A stretch of 64,000 nt of DNA, from the NCBI GenBank assembly GCA_003481775.1, contig QULU01000003.1:122726-186725 (forward strand), in the 5' to 3' direction. Source of the stretch: Clostridiaceae bacterium OM02-2AC (GTDB lineage: Bacteria; Bacillota_I; Bacilli_A; Erysipelotrichales; Erysipelotrichaceae). Shown here in pieces: positions 19,384 to 26,906 of this stretch; within the stretch, counting starts at the first letter, position 1; every line of letters begins with the position of its first letter. The position numbers and the translations under genes are program-made. Under the pieces are notes generated by a model that saw only the letters and a program-made list of their open reading frames with translations, did no database searches and was not told the origin of the DNA.

Positions 19384-19968
19384 TTAGTTCACCGCCTTTA
19401 CAAATAGCTGCCGGATGGCTGCTGTCCAGATACCGGTCCGGCTTTTCAGCCACGCAATGGATATGCGCAAGAGCTTCCAGCACAAAGGAAGCAGTCCAAA
19501 GATGAAAAGAACAGAACCAAGCAATACAACGCCGGAAGCGGCATTCATCCTCCAAATCGGTATCAGATTCCATAATGCAGCGGTAAGGAAGCAGACAAAT
19601 GCCAGTAGGATACAGAATAAAACGGCAATCAGTATCCACAGCATCAGATATACTACAAATGCCATGCAAAGGAGTGTCATCCAGAATGGAAAAAGCAATA
19701 CCAGCGCTGTCATTTTCCAGCCACGTTTTCTATTTCCCGCGGCTGCCTGCACAGCCTCCTCTTCCATCTGCAGATCACGCTCCGCAAATACCTGCTTCAC
19801 GATTGTTTCAATGGAATCCAGACTTGCTACAGCCTCTGCTTCACTCATGCCGTCCTCGATGCGATCCTCAATCGTCTCATTGTAATAATTTAATAAATGC
19901 TCCTTCTCTACCTGTGGAAGCTGAAATAAACGCTTTTCCAGCAGACTTATAAATTCCTGTTTATTCAA
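19384..19968 (-). CDS. DUF1700 membrane protein
   Basis: A 194-residue protein with the DUF1700 N-terminus (NKQEFISLLEKRLFQLP, then LLNYYNETIEDRIEDGMSEAEAVASLD) and about four membrane segments after residue 85. I prefer the TTG at 19966-19968, because GGAGG lies seven bases upstream and the protein then begins MNKQEF as in relatives. An ATG six bases earlier is too close to the GGAGG, and one at 19995 lacks a site. The start overlaps the end of the PadR gene, indicating coupling. Members are thought to act as regulatory membrane partners of DUF4097 proteins. Confidence 0.8.
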   Translation of the reverse strand: MNKQEFISLLEKRLFQLPQVEKEHLLNYYNETIEDRIEDGMSEAEAVASLDSIETIVKQVFAERDLQMEEEAVQAAAGNRKRGWKMTALVLLFPFWMTLLCMAFVVYLMLWILIAVLFCILLAFVCFLTAALWNLIPIWRMNAASGVVLLGSVLFIFGLLPLCWKLLRISIAWLKSRTGIWTAAIRQLFVKAVN

Positions 19969-20278
19969 ATTCATCCCCTCCTTTGATAAATTCATAAATA
20001 TTCAGCATGGATTGCCATCCCGCCAGAAAATCCTGAATGCGGGCTATGCCGATATCCGTAATCCTGTAATATTTTCTCAGACGTCCGTGGTGTTCAACGG
20101 AATAAATACTGAGGCATTTGCTGTTTTCCAGCCGTCTGAGTATGGGATACAAGGTTGATTCTGAGATTTCTATATATGGGGAAATATCCTTTACGATCTT
20201 ATAGCCATAGGAATCCTCTTTCTTCAATGCAGCAAGGACGCAGATTTCCAGCAGTCCTTTTTTCAGCTGTGTATCCAT
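19961..20278 (-). CDS. PadR-family transcriptional regulator
   Basis: A 105-residue winged-helix repressor of the short PadR type: LEICVLAALKKEDSYGYKIVKDI, then ESTLYPILRRLENSKCL, and the wing YSVEHHGRLRKYYRIT. It is the first gene of a three-gene minus-strand operon (PadR, DUF1700, DUF4097). It has an excellent AAGGAGGTG site. Its own promoter contains a 21-bp inverted repeat, so autorepression is likely. Confidence 0.92.
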   Translation of the reverse strand: MDTQLKKGLLEICVLAALKKEDSYGYKIVKDISPYIEISESTLYPILRRLENSKCLSIYSVEHHGRLRKYYRITDIGIARIQDFLAGWQSMLNIYEFIKGGDEFE

Positions 20279-20299
20279 TGTAACACCTCCTTATGCATT

Positions 20300-20330
20300 A
20301 TACTATACAATACATAGTATGATGTGTCAA
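20300..20330 (-). promoter_or_regulatory. PadR operon promoter and operator
   Basis: On the minus strand TTGACA (20325-20330) and TATAGT (20302-20307) are 17 bp apart. The inverted repeat ATACTAT, 7 nt, ATAGTAT (20300-20320) covers the -10 and spacer and is a good candidate PadR binding site. Confidence 0.75.
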
Positions 20331-20370
20331 CAGGTATTCAGGAATATATAGAATCCAGATGCTCAAGGTG

Positions 20371-20399
20371 TTGACATAGTACACTAAGTGTACTATTAT
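20371..20399 (+). promoter_or_regulatory. MarR promoter with palindromic operator
   Basis: TTGACA (20371-20376), a 17-bp spacer and TATTAT (20394-20399). The spacer is filled by a perfect palindrome, TAGTACACT and AGTGTACTA around one base (20377-20395). A MarR dimer bound here would block polymerase, so the operon is probably self-repressed. Confidence 0.75.
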
Positions 20400-20439
20400 A
20401 ATATAGTAAATAAGATGTACTAAATGAAGGGAGAAGTTT

Positions 20440-20868
20440 ATGGATACGATGATGAACGCAATGGAGCAGGTATCGTTATTCTGCCGGCTGAATATGAATG
20501 CCAGACGAGCACTGCCCATTCGCTCCAGTGAAATGGGGATGCTGATTTATCTCGTGAAAACCGATGGGGAAAAAACAGCAAAGGGTATCGCTGATTTTTT
20601 CAAGGTGACAAAGGCGATGGCAACGAATATGAGCTCTGCACTGCTGAAAAACGGCTTTCTTGAAAAGCAGCAGCAGGAAAACGATAAGCGCAGCTTTCGC
20701 TTGCTGCCAACTGCGAAGGCAGTGCAGCTGGTAAATGAAACATATGAGGAATATATGAAGGAAATGCATACATTGAAAGATAATATGGGAATAGATGCAT
20801 TCAACAGCTTGATCACCTTACTGGAAATGGCCAATGACATATTGCTGGAGGAAAAGAACAATGGGTAA
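20440..20868 (+). CDS. MarR-family transcriptional regulator
   Basis: A 142-residue winged-helix regulator: MGMLIYLVKTDGEKTAKGIADFF, then KVTKAMATNMSSALLKNGFLEKQ and the wing QQENDKRSFRLLPT, between dimerising helices. MarR proteins release DNA on binding a small ligand or on oxidation. The promoter carries a perfect palindrome, suggesting autoregulation together with the overlapping NAD(P)-binding oxidoreductase gene. GGGAGAAG upstream supports the ATG at 20440. Confidence 0.9.
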   Translation: MDTMMNAMEQVSLFCRLNMNARRALPIRSSEMGMLIYLVKTDGEKTAKGIADFFKVTKAMATNMSSALLKNGFLEKQQQENDKRSFRLLPTAKAVQLVNETYEEYMKEMHTLKDNMGIDAFNSLITLLEMANDILLEEKNNG

Positions 20869-21718
20869 AATACTGGTTAGTGGAGCATCTGGAAATGTTG
20901 GCAGATATGTGGTGAAATATGCCCTTGCGGCAGGACAAAAGGTCAAAGCAGCCGGTACGGATGATAAGCGTCTTGCACAGCTGTTTCCGGATGCGGAAGC
21001 GGTGCTGTTTGATTTTACGAAGCCCTCCACGTTTCCATCTGCACTGCAGGATGTGGACAGGGTGTTTATTATGCGTCCGCCGCATCTTGGCAATCCAGAG
21101 GATCTAAAGCCTTTTATTGATGCTTTGCAAAAGCAGAAATCTATCCGGCTTGTAAGCTTTCTTTCCCTTATGGGAGTAGAGAAAAATCCTGTGCCGCCGC
21201 ATCATAAGATTGAGCGATATATCGAGCAGGCAGGACTGCCGTATTGTCATATACGCCCCAGTTTCTTTATGCAGAATATCAGTGGCGTTCATGCCTTTGA
21301 AATCAAGCAGTTCAACAGGATCATTGTTCCCGTAAAACATGCCGTTACAAGCTTTATTGATGCCGAGGATATCGGAGAGCTGACAGCAAGGGTCCTTTGT
21401 GATGCGCACAAGCATCAAAACACAAGCTATACCATAACAGGCGCTGCAGCGATTGATTATTGGGAGGTGGCCAGGATTTTATCGGAGGAGCTGGGAAGAG
21501 AAATCGTATATACGAATCCAAAGCCGTCATTTGCTAAAAAGTACTGGATCAGCGTGCGCGGTCTGGAGAAAAAGTACTGTACGGTGATGGGGATGCTCTA
21601 TATGATGACACGGTGTAATGGCGCAAAAAGGGTCACTGCTGATTTTGAAGAGGTTATGCAGAAAAAGCCGAAAAGCTTTCGTCAGTTTGTCAGAGATAAT
21701 GCAGCAGCGTGGAAGTAG
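20861..21718 (+). CDS. NmrA-like NAD(P)-binding oxidoreductase
   Basis: A 285-residue atypical SDR of the NmrA/NAD(P)H-binding type. The N-terminal Rossmann motif is ILVSGASGNVGRYV, followed by DVDRVFIMRPPHL and PSFFMQNISG. The catalytic Tyr-Lys pair of classical SDRs is not clear, as is usual in this family, so it may act as a redox sensor or a quinone/ketone reductase. The ATG at 20861 overlaps the MarR gene by eight bases with CTGGAGG inside it, so the two are coupled. A terminator follows at 21784. Confidence 0.85.
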   Translation: MGKILVSGASGNVGRYVVKYALAAGQKVKAAGTDDKRLAQLFPDAEAVLFDFTKPSTFPSALQDVDRVFIMRPPHLGNPEDLKPFIDALQKQKSIRLVSFLSLMGVEKNPVPPHHKIERYIEQAGLPYCHIRPSFFMQNISGVHAFEIKQFNRIIVPVKHAVTSFIDAEDIGELTARVLCDAHKHQNTSYTITGAAAIDYWEVARILSEELGREIVYTNPKPSFAKKYWISVRGLEKKYCTVMGMLYMMTRCNGAKRVTADFEEVMQKKPKSFRQFVRDNAAAWK

Positions 21719-21783
21719 AGATGAAGGACATATAGCAGCATCTTTGTTGTACTTTACAGTAAATAAAAGGATAGCGATAGCAT

Positions 21784-21817
21784 GAAAAAGGGCGTAGATG
21801 AATTCTTCGCCCTTTTC
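21784..21817 (+). terminator. Terminator after NmrA-like gene
   Basis: GAAAAAGGGCG pairs with CGCCCTTTTC around a short AT-rich loop. A-rich ascending and T-rich descending arms. Confidence 0.75.
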
Positions 21818-21878
21818 AGTGTCTTGCCTGATGCAGCTTCGCTGTTTAAATACATATGGAAACGTACAGGAATTTCTC

Positions 21879-21909
21879 TTGACCTGGAGTACACTCCAGG
21901 TGCTATACT
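21879..21909 (+). promoter_or_regulatory. MerR-type promoter with 20-bp operator
   Basis: TTGACC (21879-21884) and TATACT (21904-21909) are separated by 19 bp, longer than polymerase prefers. The spacer region holds a perfect palindrome, ACCTGGAGT, AC, ACTCCAGGT (21882-21901). This geometry is the hallmark of promoters that MerR-family activators twist into an active form. No merR gene is adjacent. Confidence 0.8.
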
Positions 21910-21931
21910 GAAATTATAAGGAGGGATGTAT

Positions 21932-23077
21932 ATGCATATGCGTGAAATAGAGCGCTGTGGCTTATCTGTCAGTGAAATCGCTCTGGGCTGTGAAGGCTTT
22001 CATGAAGAGCAGATGGAGCTTTCCCAGCTGTTGTCACTGGCTCAGAAGCACGGTGTAAATCTAATAGACCTGTACTCACCGAATCCTGATATGCAAAGAC
22101 GATTAGGCGCAGCACTGAAGGAAAGACAGGGGCAGTTTATCATCCAGGGACATCTTTGTTCCGTATGGAAACAGGGGCAGTATCAGCGTACCAGAGATCT
22201 GGAAGAGGTAAAGGCCGGCTTTGCGACTATGTGTGAAAACCTGCGGACAGATCACATCGGTATCGGGATGATTCATTATGTGGATGCAATGGATGACTGG
22301 CAGACGGTCGTGAACAGTGGAATACTGGAATATGCATTGTCGTTGAAGGAACAGGGCGTCATTGATGCCGTTGGGCTCAGCTCGCATAATCCGTTGGTTG
22401 CCCTGCAGGCTGTAGAAACAGGAACTATTGATGTGCTGATGTTCAGTATCAACCCCTGCTATGATCTGATGAGTGCAAGTGAGGATGTGGAAGAGCTTTG
22501 GAATGAGGCCAATTATGAGAAGGATGTACTTTGCATGGATCGAGATCGTGAGCATCTTTATGAAGTATGTCAGAAGCTGGGGGTCGGCATCACGGTGATG
22601 AAGGCATTCGGCGGGGGTGATCTGCTGGATGCAAAGCTTTCGCCTGCCAAGCATGCATTGAGCGTTCATCAGTGTCTGCATTATGCCTTGACAAGACCCG
22701 GTGTGGTATCTGTGATGGCAGGTAGCCACAGTATTGCTGAGTTTAAGGATTGCCTTTCTTATGAGGATGCGGGGGATGAGGAGCGCGATTATGCGTCTGC
22801 GTTAGCGGCAATGCCGAAAATCAGCTGGGAGGGCCATTGTATGTATTGCGGACATTGTGCACCATGTCCAAAACAGATTGATATCGCTATGGTGACGAAG
22901 CTGTTAAATCTGGCAAAAGCACAGAACAGATTGCCGGAAACGGTGCGAGAGCATTATGCTGTTTTAAAGCATACGGCACAGGAATGCATCGCCTGCGGTG
23001 TTTGCGAAACGAGGTGTCCGTTTCATGTAGCGATACGGAGGAATATGCAGGATGCGGTGAGGATTTTCGGGAAATAA
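21932..23077 (+). CDS. Aldo/keto reductase with 4Fe-4S domain
   Basis: A 381-residue oxidoreductase. A TIM-barrel aldo/keto reductase part (about 1-285; NLIDLYSPNP, DHIGIGMIHYVDAMD, IDAVGLSSHNP, VSVMAGSHS) is fused to a C-terminal ferredoxin domain. The ferredoxin part has two cysteine clusters, CMYCGHCAPCP and CIACGVCETRCP, each fitting one 4Fe-4S cluster. It probably reduces a carbonyl substrate using NAD(P)H or ferredoxin. I chose the ATG at 21932, which has GGAGG at a proper distance; one at 21926 touches the site. First gene of an operon under a MerR-type promoter. Confidence 0.88.
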   Translation: MHMREIERCGLSVSEIALGCEGFHEEQMELSQLLSLAQKHGVNLIDLYSPNPDMQRRLGAALKERQGQFIIQGHLCSVWKQGQYQRTRDLEEVKAGFATMCENLRTDHIGIGMIHYVDAMDDWQTVVNSGILEYALSLKEQGVIDAVGLSSHNPLVALQAVETGTIDVLMFSINPCYDLMSASEDVEELWNEANYEKDVLCMDRDREHLYEVCQKLGVGITVMKAFGGGDLLDAKLSPAKHALSVHQCLHYALTRPGVVSVMAGSHSIAEFKDCLSYEDAGDEERDYASALAAMPKISWEGHCMYCGHCAPCPKQIDIAMVTKLLNLAKAQNRLPETVREHYAVLKHTAQECIACGVCETRCPFHVAIRRNMQDAVRIFGK

Positions 23078-23199
23078 ATTAGGGGTGTATTGCAGATTTC
23101 GTTATGGATTGTATCAGTACCACGTTCATCCAGTACAGCTGAAAATGGGAGGATACCCCTGTATGGAAGTAAAATAAAAACAGATAAGGAAGTGATTGT

Positions 23200-23928
23200 A
23201 TGAAAAAAACAGAAGAGATGAAATGCTCGTATCTGCCGCAGGATGCTCAAATGCGCAGTATTATGCAGTACCATATCGAGCAGGAGGTATATGCGCATGG
23301 TACACTGGCATTTGAAATGCGGGAGTTCATCACCCTGGCAGTTCTGGCGGCAAATCATGGCGGCAGGTTGATACAGGAGCATGTGGCTGCGCTCCTGCGG
23401 CAAAATATCAAGCCATGTATCATAAAAGAAGTGGTCTATCAGGCGATTCCCTATGCAGGATTGTTAAGCGTCAATGATGCGCTACTGTATGTGAATGAAG
23501 TACTGCCAGAGGCAGATGGGAAGTCTGAGACGGAGATGCAGACGGTTGACGAGGAAACTCGATTTGACAGCGGTCTGAGGGCACAATGCTCTGTGTTCGC
23601 AAAAGAGGTCATATTGAATAATCACAAGCAGGCTCCAAAGGATTTGAAGCATATGCAGGATTTTCTGTCAGCGCACTGCTTTGGTGATTTCTATACACGT
23701 AAGGGGTTAGACATGAAGCAGCGGGAGCTGTTGACCTTCTGTGTAATCGCATCGCTTGGCGGATGTGAAAACCAGCTGCGGGCACATATACAGGCAAATC
23801 TGACAGCTGGAAATACACGCGATGATCTGCTGGAGGCAATCACCCAGATACAGCCGTATATTGGGTTTCCAAGAACTCTGAACGCTATCAGCATCGTGAA
23901 TGAAGTCATACCGTATGAGGAATCTTAA
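23200..23928 (+). CDS. Carboxymuconolactone decarboxylase-family protein (double)
   Basis: A 242-residue protein made of two AhpD-like CMD domains (about 20-105 and 135-235). The conserved helix pairs are MREFITLAVLAANHGG and KQRELLTFCVIASLGGCENQLRAH, each followed by a KEVVYQ or LEAITQ helix. There is no CxxC, so it is not an AhpD peroxidase; the second domain has a single Cys in GGCENQ. Exact reaction unknown. The cupin gene 13 bp downstream is the common partner of such proteins. Confidence 0.85.
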   Translation: MKKTEEMKCSYLPQDAQMRSIMQYHIEQEVYAHGTLAFEMREFITLAVLAANHGGRLIQEHVAALLRQNIKPCIIKEVVYQAIPYAGLLSVNDALLYVNEVLPEADGKSETEMQTVDEETRFDSGLRAQCSVFAKEVILNNHKQAPKDLKHMQDFLSAHCFGDFYTRKGLDMKQRELLTFCVIASLGGCENQLRAHIQANLTAGNTRDDLLEAITQIQPYIGFPRTLNAISIVNEVIPYEES

Positions 23929-23941
23929 AGGAGGTTATTAA

Positions 23942-24358
23942 ATGAACAAGGAAGAAATGAACAAAGATATACAGGAGCTGTTTCCAACAGGAGAAGAAAA
24001 TACAGCATATGCACAGTATTTCATCGGACAGAGCTATTTGAACATGCTGACCACAAAGCCGCTTGGAGTCGGTAATGTAACCTTTGAACCCGGCTGCCGT
24101 AACAACTGGCATATCCACCATAAGGGTGGCCAGATTTTATTGGTAACCGGCGGCAGGGGCTGGTATCAGGAGTGGGGGAATGAAGCACAACCGTTGAAAG
24201 CTGGGGATGTTGTCAATATCCCTCCTGAAGTAAAGCACTGGCACGGGGCCGCAAGGGACAGCTGGTTTTGCCATCTTGCAATCGAGGTGCCGGCACCTTC
24301 TGCAAGCAATGAATGGCTGGAGCCGGTGAGTGATGAGGTGTATGAAAAATTGAAATGA
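23942..24358 (+). CDS. Cupin-domain protein
   Basis: A 138-residue single-domain cupin. The metal-ligand pattern is present: WHIHHKGGQILLVTGG in motif 1 (His, His and Gln) and PPEVKHWHGA in motif 2. It resembles the small cupins encoded with CMD-family proteins and oxidoreductases in Firmicutes. It probably works with the two upstream genes on a carbonyl or lactone substrate, but this is inference. AAAGGAGG precedes the ATG by seven bases, and a terminator follows immediately. Confidence 0.88.
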   Translation: MNKEEMNKDIQELFPTGEENTAYAQYFIGQSYLNMLTTKPLGVGNVTFEPGCRNNWHIHHKGGQILLVTGGRGWYQEWGNEAQPLKAGDVVNIPPEVKHWHGAARDSWFCHLAIEVPAPSASNEWLEPVSDEVYEKLK

Positions 24359-24381
24359 GCGGATGCTGTATCCGCTTTTTT
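24358..24381 (+). terminator. Terminator of the reductase-CMD-cupin operon
   Basis: AGCGGAT and ATCCGCT around a 5-nt loop, then six T. Confidence 0.85.
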
Positions 24382-24384
24382 AAA

Positions 24385-24413
24385 TTGACATGGATAGCTT
24401 TCCTCGCTACAAT
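24385..24413 (+). promoter_or_regulatory. Promoter of the Imm5-like gene
   Basis: A perfect TTGACA (24385-24390), 17 bp, TACAAT (24408-24413). It lies 30 bp before the start codon. Confidence 0.75.
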
Positions 24414-24442
24414 ATGTTTCGTAATTGCAAAGGAGAACAAAA

Positions 24443-24970
24443 ATGGCAAAACCAAGGAAGATGCTGGGGGATGCTGCATCACCTCAATGTCAAAGGCTGA
24501 TGCGTTTGATTGAAACGCAGAGTAAACGTACATTGGCGTTATGGGCACTTCAGCTTGCTGAAAAGAGATATCTGCCAATTTATACAGCAGCATATCCAAA
24601 GGATGTACGCGCTGTGGATGCCATCCGCATTTGCAAAGCGTGTGCCAGAGACAGTGGTTCTGTGAAAGAAATAAAACCGCTGGTGAAGGAGCTGACACAG
24701 CTTGCCCGTGATGGATATGCTGAACCAGCTGTAGTTTGTGCTGTGCGTGCGATAGCGACGGCGTGCAATGTTTTACAGACTCCGACCAATGCACTTGGCT
24801 TCCTGTTTTATGGTGCAGCGGCCGTGGCGTATACTGCGGTTGGACTGACACAATCCCGGGAAGTATATGCACATCTGGCTGAAGAGGAATTCGAGCTGGC
24901 GCTTGCCGCCTTACAGGAAGCGGCCATTGCAGATGAACAGCATCCTGTGAAGGTGAACTGGAATTGCTGA
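24443..24970 (+). CDS. Imm5-like putative immunity protein
   Basis: A 175-residue all-helical protein. The opening MAKPRKMLGDAASPQCQRLMRLIETQSK and the later AVRAIATACNVLQTPTNALGFLFYGAAAVAY match the pattern of the Imm5-like family as I recall it. Such proteins were named for occurrence near polymorphic toxins, but many are solitary. No toxin gene is adjacent here. The ATG at 24443 has AAAGGAG upstream and its own strong promoter. No terminator seen within about 100 bp. Confidence 0.7.
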   Translation: MAKPRKMLGDAASPQCQRLMRLIETQSKRTLALWALQLAEKRYLPIYTAAYPKDVRAVDAIRICKACARDSGSVKEIKPLVKELTQLARDGYAEPAVVCAVRAIATACNVLQTPTNALGFLFYGAAAVAYTAVGLTQSREVYAHLAEEEFELALAALQEAAIADEQHPVKVNWNC

Positions 24971-25580
24971 GACTTATGGCAGTGGAACATACTGGTTTAT
25001 GAGCTGTGTGAGAATACATAGGATGAGATTCCTTGAACATGCAGCAGTCTTCACGATAAAGGATATTCTTCTGCTTCACATCGCGAAACCTATGTATATA
25101 GTGATTGAGAGCTGGCAGTAATAGATTTTGAATACCCCGATATGATCAAAGTCCTTTGAAATCTTCTATACAGTATGAAAACTGCTGTTTCAGCACATGT
25201 TTAACATGCATATAGGCGTTGCAAAGGATGTGGAGCAGCAAGAAACCCAATTTCTGTAAAGCAAATTTATAGGAATACGGGGAAGTAAAAGATTTCTGTA
25301 ATAAATTATGAAATAACAGGTGACATAGGAGCATCTGTTTTTTTTATTTAGGCACAGAATCATTATTTTATAGCTGATTTCTCTAAAACATAACAAAAAA
25401 AGTCACAAAACTGAAATTTGTCCCCTAAAAAAGGGTACAAATTCGTTAAGAATAATGCTTGAAATAAGCTTATAATTATAGTAGATGATAACTTCGCTGA
25501 CTGATAGCATAAGTAGATCATCTAGAAATTTGCTTAGGATCCTGCGAGTAAAAACGAAGGGAAATCCTAAAAAAATAAAA
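24971..25580. other. Left flank of the invertible element
   Basis: No convincing gene on either strand. It contains an imperfect 12-bp inverted repeat at 25415-25443, and a TATAAT at 25471-25476 with only a weak -35. In the drawn orientation the outward promoter of the invertible segment reads leftward through here. Confidence 0.5.
25415..25443. repeat. 12-bp inverted repeat upstream of the switch
   Basis: AATTTGTCCCCT and AGGGTACAAATT pair with one mismatch around a short A-rich loop. There is no T-run beyond the stem in either direction. It may be an operator, or a stop for leftward transcription out of the switch. Confidence 0.45.
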
Positions 25581-25604
25581 TCTTACAGTTACTTACTGTA
25601 AGAC
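25581..25604 (+). repeat. Left inverted recombination site (IR-L)
   Basis: A 24-bp sequence built as a recombinase core site: arm TCTTACAG, 7-bp spacer TTACTTA, arm CTGTAAGA. Its exact reverse complement occurs at 26883-26906, flanking the recombinase gene. Opposite spacer orientation means recombination would invert, not delete, the segment between. Confidence 0.85.
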
Positions 25605-25628
25605 TTTCCAACTACCTTTACACCTCAT

Positions 25629-25656
25629 ATTATAGAGATATTATAAAAAATGTAAA
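25629..25656 (-). promoter_or_regulatory. Outward promoter inside the invertible segment
   Basis: On the minus strand TTTACA (25651-25656), 16 bp, and a perfect TATAAT (25629-25634) point left across IR-L. Predicted start of transcription is near 25622. If the segment inverts about its repeats, the -10 moves to about 26853-26858 on the plus strand, reading toward the giant gene at 27318. It is the best vegetative promoter in the region. Confidence 0.75.
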
Positions 25657-25692
25657 GGGATTTCATGGTAATTTCTAGAAAAAACCTTATTT

Positions 25693-25721
25693 TTGATATT
25701 ATTTTTACAATTTGTTCTATT
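25693..25721 (+). promoter_or_regulatory. Candidate recombinase promoter
   Basis: TTGATA (25693-25698), 17 bp, TCTATT (25716-25721), about 80 bp before the recombinase start. Moderate match. Confidence 0.35.
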
Positions 25722-25803
25722 ACGTCGTTAAAAATGATATATATATGAAATTTGTTTGTTAGTTGGACAGACACTTTTCGTCACGGAAAAGAGGTTAAAA
25801 CTT

Positions 25804-26859
25804 ATGCAGACACTATTACATTCACAGCAGATTTGTACGAATCCATTCCTGCTGAATATCAACATAGAGAATCCGAAGACTTTGAATGACTGGCTATCAA
25901 TATATCTTGATGATATTTCCAAAGAGATCACTATAAATACCTTTAATAATTACAATAGCTATATTTTCAGACATATCGTACCTGTACTCGGTGAGTACAG
26001 ACTGACTGAGCTTACTGCCCCGATAATCAAAAAATATATTTTAGATAAGCTTTCAAATGGAAGAATCAGAATCACAGGGGAAGAAAAAGGACTTAGTACA
26101 AAGACTGTAAAAGAACATTTTACATTATTAAAGAAAGCACTGGATAAAGCGGTGGAGGAAGGAGAAATGTATTACAATCCCTGCCACAGTATCAGCTTCC
26201 CGAAGCAGATCAAGCCGGAGGTACACGCTTTGGAGCAGGAGGAGCAGGAAAAGCTGGAAAGTCATATCCATGCGCACTTTGAACCAAATTCAAATTTAAC
26301 CGCAAAGGTTGCCTTATATGCAGGCTTAAGAAATGGTGAAGTATGTGCGTTACAGATTAAAGATATCGATTCCAAAAACAGCATGATATCCGTATCTAAA
26401 ACATTATACAGAACGAAAACAGCATCAGGGAAAACAGAGATCATAGTAAGTAAGACCAAAAACAAAAGACAGCGGTTTGTGCCGATCACAAAGAGCTTGA
26501 TGGACGACCTAAAGACATATATCGCCACGATGCCTGAGGAAATGAGAAACAATCCGGAGCAGTATGTATTTACCAATCAAAGAGGAAACCCACTGGAACC
26601 GAAACGATTATTATGTCACTTTAAAAAGCTATTAAAGGAAGCGGGATTGCAGGATATCAAATTCCATAATCTGCGGCATACCTTTGCGACACGATGTCTG
26701 GAATGTGGGATTGATATGAAAATAGTTTCCAAGGTTCTAGGACATTCAACGATTCAGATTACTGCAGACCTATATACGCATGTCACAAACCGGGCAATGC
26801 AAAATGCAATGTCAAAGCTGATAAAAGAAAACTGGAACAATGCCTATCAGAAGCTCTGA
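25804..26859 (+). CDS. Tyrosine recombinase (putative DNA invertase)
   Basis: A 351-residue integrase-family recombinase. An N-terminal SAM-like DNA-binding domain (about 24-125) precedes a catalytic domain with the full set of residues: Arg176 in AGLRNGEV, a basic hairpin near 217, His288 and Arg291 in HNLRH, His314 in LGHST and nucleophile Tyr324 in ADLYTHV. AGAGG nine bases upstream favours the ATG at 25804 over a TTG at 25756. The gene is enclosed by exact inverted repeats, so it would invert with its own segment. No excisionase, phage gene or tRNA target is nearby, which argues against a prophage or ICE integrase. Confidence 0.93.
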   Translation: MQTLLHSQQICTNPFLLNINIENPKTLNDWLSIYLDDISKEITINTFNNYNSYIFRHIVPVLGEYRLTELTAPIIKKYILDKLSNGRIRITGEEKGLSTKTVKEHFTLLKKALDKAVEEGEMYYNPCHSISFPKQIKPEVHALEQEEQEKLESHIHAHFEPNSNLTAKVALYAGLRNGEVCALQIKDIDSKNSMISVSKTLYRTKTASGKTEIIVSKTKNKRQRFVPITKSLMDDLKTYIATMPEEMRNNPEQYVFTNQRGNPLEPKRLLCHFKKLLKEAGLQDIKFHNLRHTFATRCLECGIDMKIVSKVLGHSTIQITADLYTHVTNRAMQNAMSKLIKENWNNAYQKL

Positions 26860-26882
26860 TTCAGCATAATCTCAGTGTGTAG

Positions 26883-26906
26883 GTCTTACAGTAAGTAACT
26901 GTAAGA
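26883..26906 (-). repeat. Right inverted recombination site (IR-R)
   Basis: Exact reverse complement of 25581-25604, with spacer TAAGTAA between the same arms. It lies 23 bp after the recombinase stop codon. Similarity stops at the ends of the 24 bp on both sides, as expected of a recombination site rather than a duplicated region. Confidence 0.85.

Larger units (their letters stand above)
25581..26906. mobile_element. Predicted self-inverting promoter switch
   Basis: A 1,326-bp segment bounded by exact 24-bp inverted repeats, containing the tyrosine recombinase gene and an outward-facing promoter near its left end. The next gene to the right encodes the giant surface protein and has no strong promoter of its own. 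The arrangement predicts ON/OFF phase variation by inversion, with the drawn orientation OFF. All parts are seen in the sequence; inversion itself is inferred. Confidence 0.75.

Noticed and set aside
25146..25396. Minus-strand small ORFs that could be driven by the outward promoter
   Set aside because: Overlapping AT-rich frames without ribosome-binding sites or protein-like composition.
25804..26859. Integrase of a prophage or integrative element
   Set aside because: No excisionase, relaxase, phage genes, tRNA target or direct repeats; the exact inverted repeats on either side fit inversion better.
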